A stretch of DNA of 64,000 nucleotides. It comes from Fasciolopsis buskii (taxonomy: Eukaryota; Platyhelminthes; Trematoda; Plagiorchiida; Fasciolidae). Shown one piece after another: positions 47,101-60,298 of this stretch. The DNA lies in assembly GCA_008360955.1 (NCBI GenBank), contig LUCM01008442.1, positions 74,440 through 138,439 of the forward strand, in the 5' to 3' direction. Below the pieces are notes generated by a model. That model did no database searches. It had not been told where the DNA came from and saw only the letters and a program-made list of their open reading frames with translations. Position 1 is the first letter of the stretch. Each line of letters opens with the position of its first letter. Both the position numbers and the translations under genes were made by a program.

Positions 47101-48049
47101 CTGGACAGTTGCAGCCATGAAGATTCCGAAGGCATTTATCTGGAACTAAAGAAGTTCCCTCAGATCTCAATGAAGCTATTTGGTCCTGTCGCTGAACGGC
47201 ACGACTGTTCTCTCTCTCTATTGCTTACTGCGTCTGTAAACCCAAATCATAATAATTATTATGACTTTTTGCTACAGAATGCCTGCATTGAGTTTATCAG
47301 TATCTGGGGCATAAGGTATCCTGTTTACAAATTAAACTTTATTATGCGATATCAGAGCCTAATTCAGGGGTGAGAAACATGAAAACTAAATGCAGCTGGT
47401 GAATCTAGTTTTGGCTAAGGATAAACAAATCCTGGGTGCATCCGCCGTAACCCTGAATGGAACAGCAATTCGAGTGGGATGCTCGAGTGCGAATCGGGGA
47501 ACAAATAGCGCTAATCATTTTGCCCGAGATGCGTTTTTACACAACATCCTCTAGACGAAACTAGAAACTACCTGGTCAAGATCGCAAACCCGTTGTCTAA
47601 ACACCCGAATTAATTTATCAACTGCTTTTGCCCTGAAGCAAAACCTCTGACCATGATGCGTTAAATCGAAGTCCTGAAACAGTCAGAAGTCAACTAATTT
47701 TCTCATGAGCGTATTTCTGAACCGATTTGTGTATTAACGCTGGGGGAACAACTTAAGAGTTGTGACGGTAGTAAAACCCTAGGTATCGCAGCTGTAGTGG
47801 TGTCAGACGCCTCACGCTAAATTGAATGGAGTCGGTTCTAGAGATATGTACGTAATATTGAACTAAATGACCCAGTTTGCATGTATAGCACATGTTCTAT
47901 CGGCCAGTTTCTAATTTAATTCACTTCAGCTCACTTCCGTTTTACAAAAACTAACCTAGCAATAACGTGCTCTGATTTTGGTCGCCACCTCAGAGCACCA
48001 TCTACAAGGAAAAGGAAAGCAATGTGGAGAACGTTAAGGGATCAACTGT
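47101..48049. other. region between the two LINE remnants
   Basis: No gene was recognised. The first 300 bp may hold the decayed C-terminus or 3' end of the CR1-like copy. Confidence 0.35.
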
Positions 48050-48599
48050 AAAATGATATAAGTTCAACAACTATTCAGGAAAGACAACAATTCAGACTCG
48101 GGAACGCCAATGAATGTGAGAGTGAGGCATATTACCTAGTATCTCTAACCATCGTCTGGTAGAAAATTGGGGACTCCTACTGGGCAGAGTAACTGCACTG
48201 ACATGGTCCACTACATTACTAAATGTTTCCGTAACTTTTCAGCATATAACAGCAAAAATCTCGACCATAACTGCATCAGAGAACAGCACACATCGACCTC
48301 CGTGGATAGGTAAACATGACCCAACTAGCCCAATCAATTTGATTTCGGAGATGCTTCCATAGATGAACCGAAGGTCCGGTAACTTACTCTAAACGTATGA
48401 GATATTCATGAAATTCTCCAAAATAATCCGCGAAGGACAAGGATGCGACGGCGATCGAACGGCAATGGACAGTGTCCAAGGTTCTGGGCAGCAGAGCAGC
48501 AGCGACAGCAATGATGTAGTTAAAGCTGGACTTCTAATTGTTACGGAGACGCTGCGCATGTCTCAAACTAGCAGATGCTATTCAAATCTTCTGCATGCC

Positions 48600-49870
48600 T
48601 GAAGACATCTCCCAATATGCGACTACCACGTGAGAGCAAACCACCCATACAACCAAATATTATTCATCACAACCAGTTGCCACCATGCTAGAACAACGTT
48701 CGGCTTCGAACCAATCCAGTCAAACAACAGCATTTTATACTTCTAAGGTACAAAACATCTCAAACCTAAACATATTACAATTTAGACGATCGAGAAAACT
48801 GCAATTCACTCAAATCTTCACTCAGTAGCACAACATCGTACGCATATTTTAATTCAGACAAATTCCTGCCTAGACGAATGACAATGCCACTATTTTTACA
48901 TGGGGATTGGGCTATCTACATAACCACTCGGATGACAAAGTGAAGGAGGAAAGGTAGAAGAGGACACCAAATGAAACACCACTTCTCGTAGTGAATTCGC
49001 GTGGAATATTGCTGCAGGCGCAAACTCAGCTTCGGCTGTTCACATACATAGACAGAACGCATGAAACGAATTTCTCAAACCCATCTTCCAATGATGGACA
49101 ATGCCAACGAACTACGCGATCGAATGACTGGAACTACACTTTCAAATCAAGAAAAGCAGAAATCGTGGGTCTATGAGGTATGTTTCTATGTTCCATGGTC
49201 TGTCGCAAAATGAAAATTTGGTCAATACAACCCCAACCATGACGGAACGTGACTCAGTTCTCATGCACACACCACTCGTCAGTGTTAGATAGCCGGTGGA
49301 GAACAGCGACCGCGAGCAATTTGGATGTGATAACTATTAAACCAATTCCTCTCTAGTATTCACATGAACATCTAAAGTATTTTCGCCTTAATCAACGCAA
49401 TCACCGATTCACGTCAGTTCTTAGGATTCTCTCCCCTCTTCCAGATTGGCCCAACGAGTTTTGTTAACACCTATGTTAACACTTTACAACAACCCTTGCA
49501 GAACGATGATCACAGTCCATCTGGTCCAATTAATTTATACATCTTAAGAATATCTATCCCCATCAGCACCTCCATTTTGAATGGGGGACCAGTATCTACC
49601 TGCACTGGTTCATTTGTGGGAATAAGTGGAAAGTCGACTGTGACTGTGGACCAAGTAAACTGTGCCCTAAAGTGCGCCATGTCAACTCGACAGCCGACGG
49701 TCCCCAGAGTGCATCCGTGTGTTTTCGGCTTCCTTCATCAAATCGCTTACACTTGACTTTCATAGACCAATATTCTTGATCAATTGGCAAGAATTGTGAC
49801 CGCTTTAGACAGCCCCAACCTTTCCATTTCCCCATACGTTCCAATCCACCATTACATTTGGTCATTTAAC
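48600..49870 (-). pseudogene. reverse-transcriptase domain of the minus-strand LINE
   Basis: This part carries the polymerase core. FLDLKV, a stop, then FQSFDRVVRWHC corresponds to the FLDFKAAFDSVDR block, where the first catalytic aspartate lies in FLD. SGVSFGVLFYLSSFTLSSEWL replaces the SGVRQGCPxSPFLF block. YAYD replaces YADD, so one of the two central aspartates is lost. Single-base indels shift the frame at least twice. The overlapping plus-strand frames (48991-49176, 49496-49756) are shadows. Confidence 0.75.
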
Positions 49871-50199
49871 AGACTTTTGCTCAGTTGACATATAAGGGAT
49901 CTATGCGTCTCATTGTGTTACACCCGGAAGAACCGATTTGTGAGCATCTAACATCGCAATTGAAATCGAGGATATTCATCATCCCTGAGATTTGGATTGC
50001 CTGGAGTCCTGTGTGGCCTTAGTTCTTGAGTGCCGAGCTTCCTTGGTCTGCTCCCAATGTTCACTCGGATCCTGGATATTTTGTTCAGACGGCAACCGTA
50101 CTGAGAGTTCCCAGATTAATTGCAGTCCGCGGTTATCGTCTAGAATCAGATGTGCAGGACAAGAGCTGGACAAAAGCAAAGGCGATCTCGAAGCAAAGT

Positions 50200-50960
50200 A
50201 TGGTTTGAGTCCACGGTCGAGGACCTAAATGATCGGTGATCGATGGCAGTGTGATTGATCTGAATCCAGTGCTATGAATGCGCAGAAGAACGTTATGTGA
50301 GCCGACGTGGCATTTTATGAAAAAATCGTGTTCATCAGAAATAATCTATTGTCAGATCATAATTAGCTGACATAACTTTTGTCGTCCACCGGGTCGGCTG
50401 AGCAAAATATCGGCTTTTACGTCTCCGCTATACAGCTACCTTGGTTTTTAAATCAATCAGCGGCGATCACAACATCCTTTCAAGGCTCACTACGGAGTAA
50501 TCGAGACAACCTCGCGCAGAACTAGTCTTTGGTATCTGGGGCTCTGGAGTCTTTGGGCGCTTACGCAGATATGACGAACAAACAACGATGCTTCACTCAT
50601 CTCCCACTGATAAGTACTGACCCGACAACCGAACTGCACACAAACAGTTGTTGACTTCGATCCAGTTTCACAGCGCACGCTCCACTCACATGTTCGCATT
50701 CATCCAAAGGCCAGCCTGACCACCCGAGCTGGAAACCAATTCACCGGACAAGCGAACAGTGAGGCAAGAGAATGACACTGTATCTGGGCTACAAACAGTG
50801 ATCATGGAAGTGGTGTCCTGCCTGCATACTTAGAACTTTCAAGAGTTCTAGCTATGCAAGCCCGTCTCTCTATTTGGTTCAGCCTGTGGTCTGATAGCGA
50901 CCAATTAAACTGAGCATGAGTAATGTGCAAACTATTTCTTCCCTCTCCACTAATGATGAC
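50200..50960 (-). pseudogene. APE-type endonuclease domain of the same LINE
   Basis: The N-terminal half of the LINE protein is recognisable by RACIARTLESS, the CLCAVRLSG strand with an upstream basic patch, CLFVISA (family: CLFVxSAYAPTD) and SDNRLFLMNT (family: CSDxxLFLxNTxFRHK). The catalytic Asp/His motifs near the end of the domain (RWTQIDHI, SDHALV) are disrupted by stops and frame changes. Confidence 0.6.
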
Positions 50961-51000
50961 ATTGTGCAAACCTTTCCAGTCACCGTTCTTCGCGTTAACC

Positions 51001-53860
51001 TACGCGATCCGTATATCAAAAGAGCAGGAATTAATGAGGTATTCTATATGATGGGTGCTGGCAGTAATTTCTAATGCACTGGAATTTTAAGCTAAGCAAA
51101 ATATTGAATACTTTTATTGTTCGAATTAGCCGATGACCTATTCAATCGACTTGAAAAATGAACTGAATGTCAAAAGGGAAGCACATTTATTTTTTGTTGC
51201 CATAGAAGTGCGCATGGTGCAACGATCCGAAGAACGACTGTCTTGTCAAAGGTAAAAATTGCTGGAATAGAAGCGGGGCTGCACGACGGTGACAGTGCAA
51301 CAAAAAGTTTGCGTATCACTCAAGTTTCATATTCTGTCAGATAAAGCACTGTGAAAATAACATTAATTCTTTATTCTCACCTAAAGATGTAGCTTGGATT
51401 TGCAGCCCCACTGATCTTCCAAATGAAGGTGCATACGCGCACACACACAGATACAAAGAAAAATCTGATGCAAATACAACTCCTGCATTGTAGTCAGTTT
51501 AGTTTTTTCGAAGCTTGCATTTATTTGATGACTGCCAGTTGACATACCAGCCCCGTATATTCTTATGTGTTCTCCTAGCTATGTCATACCAACTTGGGTT
51601 GAAAATATCCCGTCCGTTTTCGCTCTTCTGTCATCACAACTCAACGTTAAACGAATTATGGGTCATGGTTGGACCATTGTAGATCATGGCTCAGAACGAC
51701 TACCAAAAAATGGAGGCCTTCGCATCGACAAGAAGAGCAAGTGCCTATCTTCCAAACTATCCAAGTGACTCATAACCAAGAAACCAGTTTTTTGCTTGTA
51801 TTAATTTTAGAACAGGAAATAACAAAAATAAGTAAGTGAGATAAAGTTCCATTTGACGGGCATTTGTTTGCTTGAGCTGATGTCCTTAAGCTTGCTCGAA
51901 TTCTATGAACGTTGTCAGTCGTGCTTGTTTGCTTGCTCCTTAATTAATCCGTTTGACTGATTTTAGCACACGTATGTCACAAACTGCAAGCAACCGGTTG
52001 CTGGTCACGTATTACTACTGTTGACTGACGCCCGCTTCGATCTAATTTCAATTAAATCAGGCCGGTTCAGGCCAGTTCAGATCAACTGATGATATGAACT
52101 ATTTGTCCGTCCAAGTGTAAGTTTCTGGTGCTAGGCTGGTTTCCGCCATTATTAAAAGACATTTTTGAAAATTATCGATCGTTTATTTGTTTACCACAAT
52201 CCCCTTCAAAAGCTGACTGAAAACTAAGTTCGACAGGTGTACTGTGAGTTATTTACTTTCCACCTGATCGGTGTCACTGATCGCACTAAAGGGGTGATAT
52301 GCGGACGTGACTGTCACGGGTTTCTTGAATCAAACTCCGATTAAAATTTTGAACAAAGATAAAGTAGGCATATATTCGAAGTGAAAAATTGCCGTTTTTT
52401 GTAAGTATTTTTAGATTTCATGAATTTTCGAAATAATGTCCCGGGAAATAATATTTTTTGATGTCCGATCGACTGAAATTCACATGCTCCGTCTTCACGC
52501 GAACCCGTGGTCACGTGACCTGATCAAACTCATGTAGACCCATGTCATTGCATGCATCCGAAAGGGTGACCAATCAGAGCTGGCGGTCCGGGTTCATGTG
52601 TCACCCATAGAATTTTTTCTGACATTCGCAATCAGAGATCTGCCTCAGAGTTACACTATATGACGGATATAAAAATTCGCCGATAGGACGATATGATTTT
52701 TCTCTCGGACACAAATGAAGATGAATATCAAGTGGGGCTTGTCGATCGCCTAGTGTGAGTTGAATGATTAGTTTTTAACTCAAAAATGAAGTATTCCACT
52801 TGCCTTCAAGCGGTAGTACAATTTTGTTGGTAATTCTTTCCACTAACGGTGTTACTCCTTATTAGTATTGATGTTTTTCTCAATTAAAAATGGATACGTA
52901 GCTGATGCATCCTGTACGGGATATTCTCGGAATTTATTGGTCTGCTTAAATACATGAATGACTCATACATTCCACAATCCAGAGACCTCTTCCGTGTAAA
53001 TGACGTACATAGGAATCCAGGAAATCAGTGTATGATCCAGTGTTTTCGTCTCCATCCAGAAGGAATCCTGTCAGAATGCGATCCTATCTATGGCTGAACT
53101 TAATAAGAAGTCAGAAATGTGTCCAACATAATAGGGTATACATATGCTTTTGATAAAGTTGAAAATTTCAGTTGAATTGATTTCCACTTTAGCTCGTTAA
53201 GAAGTCCAAATTATTTGTTTTTATTTGTCATCACCATCAGTTATTCCTTTAAAAGGTATTGAGTTGGGCAAAAGTAATACACTAAAACCAACCTTTCCCA
53301 AAGATGTGATCATCAAAGTGACTCGAAGCTGCCATCATCCATATACACGTGATTTCCTTTGAAATGAAGAGAAATCAGCTATATTTACTTTGGGGGTGGA
53401 CTGATGTGAAAGCACATTAGTCGGAACAGTGCATCGTTTGTCAAACCGCAGTTATTTCACTTAGAATTAAAAAGACTTATGCTTTATTTTGAGTTTTCTG
53501 GTAGGAGATTTTAGTTTTTATTCTGGATTAATCGACTGTCTGACGGATAATCGCAGCTCACATTACAGCCGAAAACGACGTATTCATCCAGTTCATTTAT
53601 CCCACGAAGTAAAACAACATAAGTGTATATACACATTTTGAACTGATATGCATGCATATCTCTAAAAACTCTACTGTCCTTGAAATCCCCGGGATTTTGT
53701 GTACATAGTACCGACACGGCCAGTGCCATGTTTGCATTATTCCTGGCCGAAGCAAACAGGATTCATGGCGCATGGTGAGAAAATAGGTAGTGTACATATC
53801 ACCAACTCTTATCCGTGTGGCGGAGCCGGGATCAACCCGATTCTTAATTACATCATATGC
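51001..53860. other. no recognisable gene
   Basis: Short frames only. A plus-strand frame at 51565-51768 is open without known domain character. Overlapping minus-strand frames at 53511-53797 also lack support. Confidence 0.4.
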
Positions 53861-53869
53861 ATTTCAATG

Positions 53870-54035
53870 ACTGACGGTGGTTAAGAGGATAGAGTCGTGG
53901 TTTCTGGATGTGAAGGTCGCTGGTCCTATTTCTCCCACCACCGGTCAATTTTCTCACTTGGCAGTCATATGTCAGCCACGGTCCCCTTCTTGAAAATGAT
54001 GTACACTGTTATTCCATTAATAAATGAAGCAACAA
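53870..54035 (+). repeat. SINE-like repeat
   Basis: GACGGTGGTTAAGAGGATAG (A-box-like head) is followed by GATGTGAAGGTCGCTGGTCC (an eroded B-box position), CCCACCACC, TTGGCAGTCAT and a tail GTTATTCCATTAATAAATG. It pairs with 33465-33700 in the same orientation. Confidence 0.5.
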
Positions 54036-56063
54036 GTACAACATTAAACTTCAGAAGACCGATGAGAGCTTATCAAGCTACTCTTTTGCGGCCGGTTAAT
54101 CGATCTTCCTCCTAGGTCGAACATTTCGGGAAATCAATCAGGTTAGAATGGCCCAGGACTTTACCAGACGTAACCACCTGATTTGTCATTGATCGGTTAA
54201 CAGTACGCGATAAATATGAACATCGATAAAACACTAAACGATAACATCTTCTGTCGAATTAGGGTTTTCACGCCAAGATAACAAGGCTTCTGGCCGTGAA
54301 GGAAGAACTGGTAAAGATAAAAAAAGAACCACAGAAATACGATAACTTATGCGGTCGCCTAGCTTCATAAATCCGGTACCTTTTGCAGGCATACAGGACC
54401 GTTTGAAAAGAACACTGACTCTGGTGAGAACCTACCGCTTGTTCACTCAGAAAATTGCCGTAAGAGCACATGAAGACGAAATGTCAGTAACACTTTTCCG
54501 TCGACCGATATCAGCGGACCATGAAGAATCGGCCTGATATTAGCCCCGCGGTCGAAGTAGTGATGCCCAAACTTCCTACTTTCTCCAAATGTGTTATAGA
54601 TCCTATGTTCTCTCAGCATAATAATTATTTAACGGATGAGCAAATTTGCAGTTAACAAAGAACCAATACAAATCACGGAATCGAGGAGGTAATTTCTCCC
54701 TTCCTCTGCTTCTGCCTCGTTCTGTCTTTCCCCGATATGTGTAGATATATGTGCATGAATTATAAGTAGCATCTGGTTTAACGAACAAAATTTCGCTGAA
54801 AGCAGACTACGGGTTTCGCGGTTGTTGCCGCTCTTCAGGAAAGCTTGCCCGGTACTCGCTGTTCCAAACATCCATACACTTGCACATGTGTATATATATA
54901 GATATATAGGTTAAATAAAATGGTAATTTGTCGTCTATCGTTTTCCGTCATCCAAAAGACCGTCACACTTTGAACGGATCTCATAAAATTTGAGGAAAGT
55001 CAATGAAATGTAGGTAAACTCAACTGGTTAATCGAATCCTAACACAGAATGACAAACAATTCAGGCATTATTTTGTATAAGTTTGCGCTGGGGGTGTCAC
55101 CCATGGTAGTCACAGAGCTACGAGAGATGTTACGCAAATGATCATTGACCTTCAGTGGCATGTGGAAAGCATGTTTCCAAGACTTGCACTGTTGGATTGC
55201 AAACTGTTAACCAGTTGATCAGATCCTGGAATGAACGGTTTAGAAGATGACTATCAGATACAACGGATGGATGGTTTCTTAAGGGTGTACTGGTGAGGTA
55301 AAGGATTTACTAGTAATCTCCCATTCTTGGTCACAGTAACCCATTTACCTAATGAAGATTGTTCTCACAATCATTTATCCACCTACAGTGTGACTGGTTA
55401 ATGCAAGCCGATCTCTCGAGTACACAAGCGTTTTAAAAGTCCCCATCACCTATATCTTGGAGCAGGCCAAATCGATCGCGAACGGGTTTTGCATGCACGC
55501 GCATGTACTCCAGGGAAATCACAAAAGTCACAGTGATCTGTAACACCAGAAAAACTTGATTGCAAGCCAATCCATAGGACTGAGACTACCTTGTAGCATT
55601 AGGCTTCCGTATTAACAAGCTGTGTTATGTTCACAAGCGCACTTGGAACATGATTCCTTTCTGAGGTATTTGTGCTCGGGGAAGTACAAAAAGATTGGTC
55701 TGAATCTGCCTTGTTTAGTACTCGAGATAGCAGCTCACTTCGTTAGGAGACACTGTGCAGCCTGCATGGAAGTAAACTATGGTTATATCACAACTCATCA
55801 AACATGTCATAAAAGACCAACAGCAGATTGATACCAAAGGATAATAACAAAACTATGGCTTTCCCAGTTACTTTGAGCATCTCATTGTCCTATTGAATTC
55901 AGATTGATGGGAGACTCGGAATCCTCGGAAATCAGTTGTTTCGGTGAACCGCACTCATTACTTGATCCCGAAGGAGATAAAATTAGTGAGGTTGAGTACT
56001 GGCAGAAGTGGTCTCCATTGTGCTCAGGATATGTGTAAGTTCGCGCTTCGAGTTCGGTCTTGT
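54036..56063. other. mostly unassigned sequence
   Basis: A Cys-containing frame at 55622-55831 (with FLRYLCSGKYKKIGLNLPC and HFVRRHCAACMEV) looks protein-like and ends in a stop, but no splice borders or family can be given. Near 54888-54910 there is a short TA microsatellite. Confidence 0.35.
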
Positions 56064-56318
56064 ATGACCGATCGCTTGCTTGCGGTGACAATGCAGGTGT
56101 TCACATCCTTATTGGTGTTTGGGTGTTGTTTTGCTTTTCCCACACGTCTTACTATTCTTAATGCTCATAACGGTGACAAAAAGCGAAAATTACGTCAAAT
56201 GGATAATAGCTTTCGAAATATACAAAACATATTGACTCCCACTAGTACATTTAATCGCTTCAAATGTGGAGCATTTGAAAGTTTTACCGACGCCAATTTC
56301 ACTGAATCAGCTGCAATC
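56064..56318 (+). CDS. candidate first coding exon of a secreted protein
   Basis: Two in-frame ATGs (56064 and 56091) precede a classic signal-peptide core, LLAVTMQVFTSLLVFGCCFA, with likely cleavage after AFP or nearby. The mature part starts with a basic stretch (NGDKKRKLRQMDNSFRN) and goes on to TSTFNRFKCGAFESF and FTESAAI. A strong GTAAGT donor at 56319 ends the exon in phase 0. Without splicing, the frame stops at 56345. The product looks like a small secreted protein or propeptide, and KKRK could be a dibasic processing site, but I recognise no family. A possible terminal exon in the same phase lies at 57577-57810. Joining them is speculation. Confidence 0.38.
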
Positions 56319-56407
56319 GTAAGTCGAGTGCTGAAAGCTAGTTGAGATAAGGTGGGCCGTCAGGCACATCACATGATCGAAGTACGCCTCGTTTGTGTAT
56401 GCTGTAT

Positions 56408-56452
56408 TTATGTATATATATATATATTTATATATATATAAATATATATAAA
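56408..56452. repeat. TA microsatellite
   Basis: Imperfect (TA)n of about 45 bp interrupted by TTTA and AAA. Confidence 0.9.
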
Positions 56453-57576
56453 TTCAATACGGATGTATATTTGCACAAGCTAACGTATACCTTATTGGAC
56501 CATTACAAATTAATTTGCTAGTGTACTCTCCGGTGTGCGGCCTAACAGACCGAAAACTGAGCATTGCATTTGTTTTTAATGAACAAATGCGAATCGATCA
56601 CCGTGGTGACTAGTTCTGGTCTATCCGATTTTGTTTGGAGTGCCTTGCTTGAGTATCTTGGAGGTACGGTAGCTAAAGTACATTCAAAATCGAGTAGGAT
56701 GAGTTCGAGATTTCAAGGTCATTCGACTAGATCATTCTATCGTTTCACCGAAATGATCATATATCTGCCTAATTTTCATGGATGTCGTTTTGGTTGAAAA
56801 CCCAAGTCACGCTGTAAGTTTTCCCATGCATATCATCCTTCCGCCAGTTCCAAATCGTTCGTTATGCATTGATAGGGAAGCAACAACTTTAACTAGAGTA
56901 TCCATGAGGACAGTAATCACAGAAATACTTGGCAGGTTATTCCGTGATTTAGCAACCTTTCATTGCCCCTTAGTAATGGTATTGTCACATTGCACATCAG
57001 GTCATTTGGAAACTTTACCAAATCAGCTGTAGCCCAAAGATATTTCGAACCACATCTGAAGGTTAAAATCCCACTATATTGTGAAACATTTTTTTTAAAA
57101 TCGTTCCTTTGGTGGGTTTAGACTATTATTTTCGACTTTAACTAACGAAAGTATTCAATCCCAATGCACTGCAGCATCCCACCTTTCTCTGAGAAAAAAG
57201 AGCTAAGTTCACGTCAACTGTATGTATGTAGAACAAAATCTTTGATACTTTCAAGTCTCTAGTCCGGAAGAACCCAGGTGACCTTTTGGTGACCATGACA
57301 TTGACCTGAGGTCAACAAGTATAATTGTTCACAATCCGCTTTGACGAAACCAAAATCGATTAGGCAACATCAGTCGATCTCTCAACAGATCGTTCATGCA
57401 CGGATTGATCTAATGGATGGCTTGCCAAGATCAGACATTTCAGAGAGCGAAATTGTGCCGTGAGTCTACTTCCGCTATTTGGTTATGATTCGACCATTTT
57501 ATCTTGATGGCGCGACCAATAATCCTAATCAGAACAATCCTGATTAGAGACTGTCTGTTTTGCTGCTGAAACGCAG

Positions 57577-57810
57577 ATATTCCTGCAGTGTTTTATTTAT
57601 GTTACCTGCATTTTATATCAATTGCCGGGAGAGAGTGAACCGTTTTCGATTCCTCATTTTATCCCTAGTTCGTTTGTTAAGGAAATCATTTTCGATCACA
57701 GCTTTCGTTTTCTTCATGAAACATTTTTAGAAGATAGACCAAATACTTTGCATTCGTCCGACTTGATTAGATTAGAAGACGACAGTCTCCGGGCCGAAGC
57801 CTTGATTTAG
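57577..57810 (+). CDS. candidate terminal exon, unknown protein
   Basis: ACGCAG at 57571-57576 (or CTGCAG ending 57588) could be an acceptor, and both leave phase 0. The frame then runs to TAG at 57808-57810 and includes LPGESEPFSIPHFIP, FVKEIIFDHSFRFLHE and DLIRLEDDSLRAEALI. The mix of charged and hydrophobic residues with no repeats is typical of real coding sequence. No domain is recognised. The entry phase fits the donor at 56319, which makes a two-exon gene with the signal-peptide exon possible but unproven. Confidence 0.35.
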   Translation: MFLQCFIYVTCILYQLPGESEPFSIPHFIPSSFVKEIIFDHSFRFLHETFLEDRPNTLHSSDLIRLEDDSLRAEALI

Positions 57811-60290
57811 TCTCATTTGAAAAACATTTGAGGCAGGCAGGCCGCCCAAATGATTAAGGATACATTAGGTTGCCTGTCAGATAGAAAGATAATAACGGCC
57901 TCATGTTATGAACAGCAAATATTGACCGAGAGGCAATCACAGGTTTTGCGATAAGTACACTAAACATCCACTGATGTTCTCAAAGAAAAAGCTCGCTGGC
58001 GATTGTAGATGTCATAATGACAGCGGTCCCATGCTTACTTTGCCAAGTCCTGTCCTCAGATCTATTTTCATTAGAGCATGGTACATAGTTTCGTTTCGAA
58101 ATTCCAAATTGGGATAGCTGGTTTTTATAAAATGATTCTGTTTCAGAGTGCAGAAGCGGGAATATGGTGGTTAAACGAGGGTCATTTCCTTATTTTTAGT
58201 CGCTAACCAGAATTATTCCAGACACTGTTTGCTATGAATGCAGTCAGCATCCTGGCGCATGGACCCTTAGATTCTGGGTTTGAACTTACCCGTGAACATT
58301 CTCCGTCCCTCGTTGGGCAGCTTTCAGCTGATCCCAGTCTCATCCTTAAGTGTTTTCAGCTCTGTATGTTGCTTTCGCACTCATCACTGGACGGATCAAG
58401 TAGATATCAGAAAATCTATGGTGGTGAGCTAAAAAAGACTGGGATGATATCCTTAAAATGCCTCATGGTAATTCATTTGTGATCCAGTGTAGCAACGGAT
58501 TTTCTTAAACCAAAGGCCCTGAAAGGTAACGGTTCGTTCACTCAAATGCAACGTGTGTAATACTCGTATTTGGTGCATGATTCTTTCACACGCAGGATTA
58601 GTGACAGTTCTCTGCTCTTCCCAATCACCCTTGACAGCTTCTCACGAAATTTAAACGCAGAGTCAACAGACGAGCTAGGTTAGGATCAGTACCGTGCCGA
58701 CAACGGTCCGCTTTTGAGGAGATCGACGTATCTGTGAAGCCCATGTTGCCCTACATGGTTTGTGGCAACACTATGTGAGTGAACGTCAATGAGAAAGATT
58801 GGGCACGTATACAGAAACCTTTATGTCAGCAATATCGGGCAGTCGAACAGATCTGCAAACTGAGCGAGCACCGTGAGTAGCCCGCATTATTCATCTTAAC
58901 GGGTAACTCTCGTTCATTCAGCTCCTCTATCCATTGTTTTCCCTTCCTTTAATAATGGATCGACAATCTACATCATTTTAGGAAGGCGGCCGCCGGTAAA
59001 AGGGGCTATCAAATAGAGCTGACGAGTGGCGCAAGGATTGGAATTCTCGGCAGTCCTATCCAGAAGCCGTCACCTTATCTGCTTAGTAAAACCCTATTTC
59101 TTAGGACCTCCTTGATAGTTTTGATTATTCAGTGACCAACGTTTAGGAACCTTTTACGGTGTGCAGTTTCGACGCAGTTATACAAAATGCATTTCTGGAC
59201 TCCACCAAACACCAAACTTGTTGATAAATTGCGCGGTTAACTACATCCAGAACCACTTTCGATCTACCGGAATTGCCATAAATTCCGAGATATACAATGA
59301 AGCCATTAGACTGATGGCTGAGGTTGCCTGAAACGTCTTCATCACATGCCAATTGTGAGGATATCTTTGGATTAGTACTGAACTATTAAGCCTGACAATT
59401 ACTCAAACAGAAAAGACTATTCCATTATTCGACTGGTGGAACAGTTTAAAAACAAATGTGATAATCCAACCTAAATGCACAAACACATAAGGCAACCACA
59501 CCAAACGCTGCTTGTCTGAGTGAAGTTAGCGGATTGCCATTCTGAACTGCCAGTTGAAAATCTTGTTAAGCTTTCCATCACGTGCCCGCACACATGACTG
59601 CGGCACTTACCCGTAGACTTCTTCCGTATGTCATGTGAGGTCGCCTCAGTGTGATGAACCACGGGAACGCTAATTGACTACTGTATATGAAATCCCTGGC
59701 AAAACTTACATAGCTATTAGCTGAAAGATAACAACTGGTGGACTATGCATGTTACCGATTTTGATCAGAGTCGTCTGGATGATTTTAAGGGTGGTAGAAT
59801 GTTTCTTGTCATCTGGTAAGCCCATCGAATATTTCCCCCGTTCTTCTAACACATACCTAACACCGCCGTTCTATTCGGCACAAAAGCTATCTGCGAAGAC
59901 TAAACTAAACTGTGGATGGTGGGGAACATAGTTGTATTACCGATGACAGTGAAGGTTTACACTTTCGAATCAGACAGAGTTATCCGGTTTGAAAAGGGCA
60001 TCGAATTGGTAGTGAAGTAGACCATGCTCAGAATCCTCATAGGTATTGCCTTCTGACGATGACGGATATATTGGCCAACGATTCATCATCAGATGTGCCA
60101 GTTGTCAGCACAATAATTGGTTTGAAAAGAGAACCGTCCATAACCATTCCATTAGGAGAAAGAAGATGGGTTTTGTTAAGTTCACGATGACTGGCTGCTT
60201 AATAATTGTGGCGTTACCGTCATGAATGATAAAAGTCCAGATATAGAAAAGAAATATAGATGGTAAAAAAATAATGATATCATAGTCCCC
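57811..60290. other. mostly unassigned sequence
   Basis: The plus-strand frame at 58234-58482 contains a TCTGGGTTTGAAC block like an eroded B box and may be repeat-derived. The minus-strand frame 59143-59352 vaguely recalls a piggyBac-type transposase segment but is too short to call. Confidence 0.35.
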
Positions 60291-60298
60291 ACAGAAAC

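Larger units (their letters stand above)
48050..51000 (-). mobile_element. nearly full-length dead LINE with endonuclease and RT
   Basis: Read on the minus strand from about 51.0 kb down, a complete LINE protein can be followed through shifting frames. The endonuclease start has NQIERRACIARTLESS (about 50.9 kb), then SSSGGQAG and ALNWIEVNNCLCAVRLSG with stops (50.7-50.6 kb), then CLFVISA (50.58 kb), then SDNRLFLMNT. The linker reads MAHFRAQFTWSTVTVDFP (49.68 kb), then KLIGPDGL (49.53 kb). The RT shows LIVITSKLLAVAVLHRL, WGCIDQIFILRQTMEHRN, PTISAFLDLKV, FEKFVSCVLSMYVNSRS and PREFTTRSGV. Near 48.83 kb YAYDVVLLSEDLSELQ stands where YADD is expected. The C-terminus has DWIGSKPNVVLA, SLRHAQRL, then WASWVMF, then WLEILGNMPHSHIHWRSRV. 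Stops and frameshifts throughout make it inactive. Confidence 0.8.

Noticed and set aside
49496..49865. Overlapping open frames on both strands
   Set aside because: They fall within the minus-strand LINE linker/RT region. The plus-strand frame is a shadow, and the minus frame is only a fragment of the LINE protein.
59143..59352. Possible piggyBac-type transposase fragment on the minus strand (NGFIVYLGIYGNSG, KVVLDVVNRAI)
   Set aside because: The resemblance to the GyxxdFxiYtGk...VVLxLv pattern is suggestive, but the expected DNFFTS block is not recognisable and no other part of the transposase was found.
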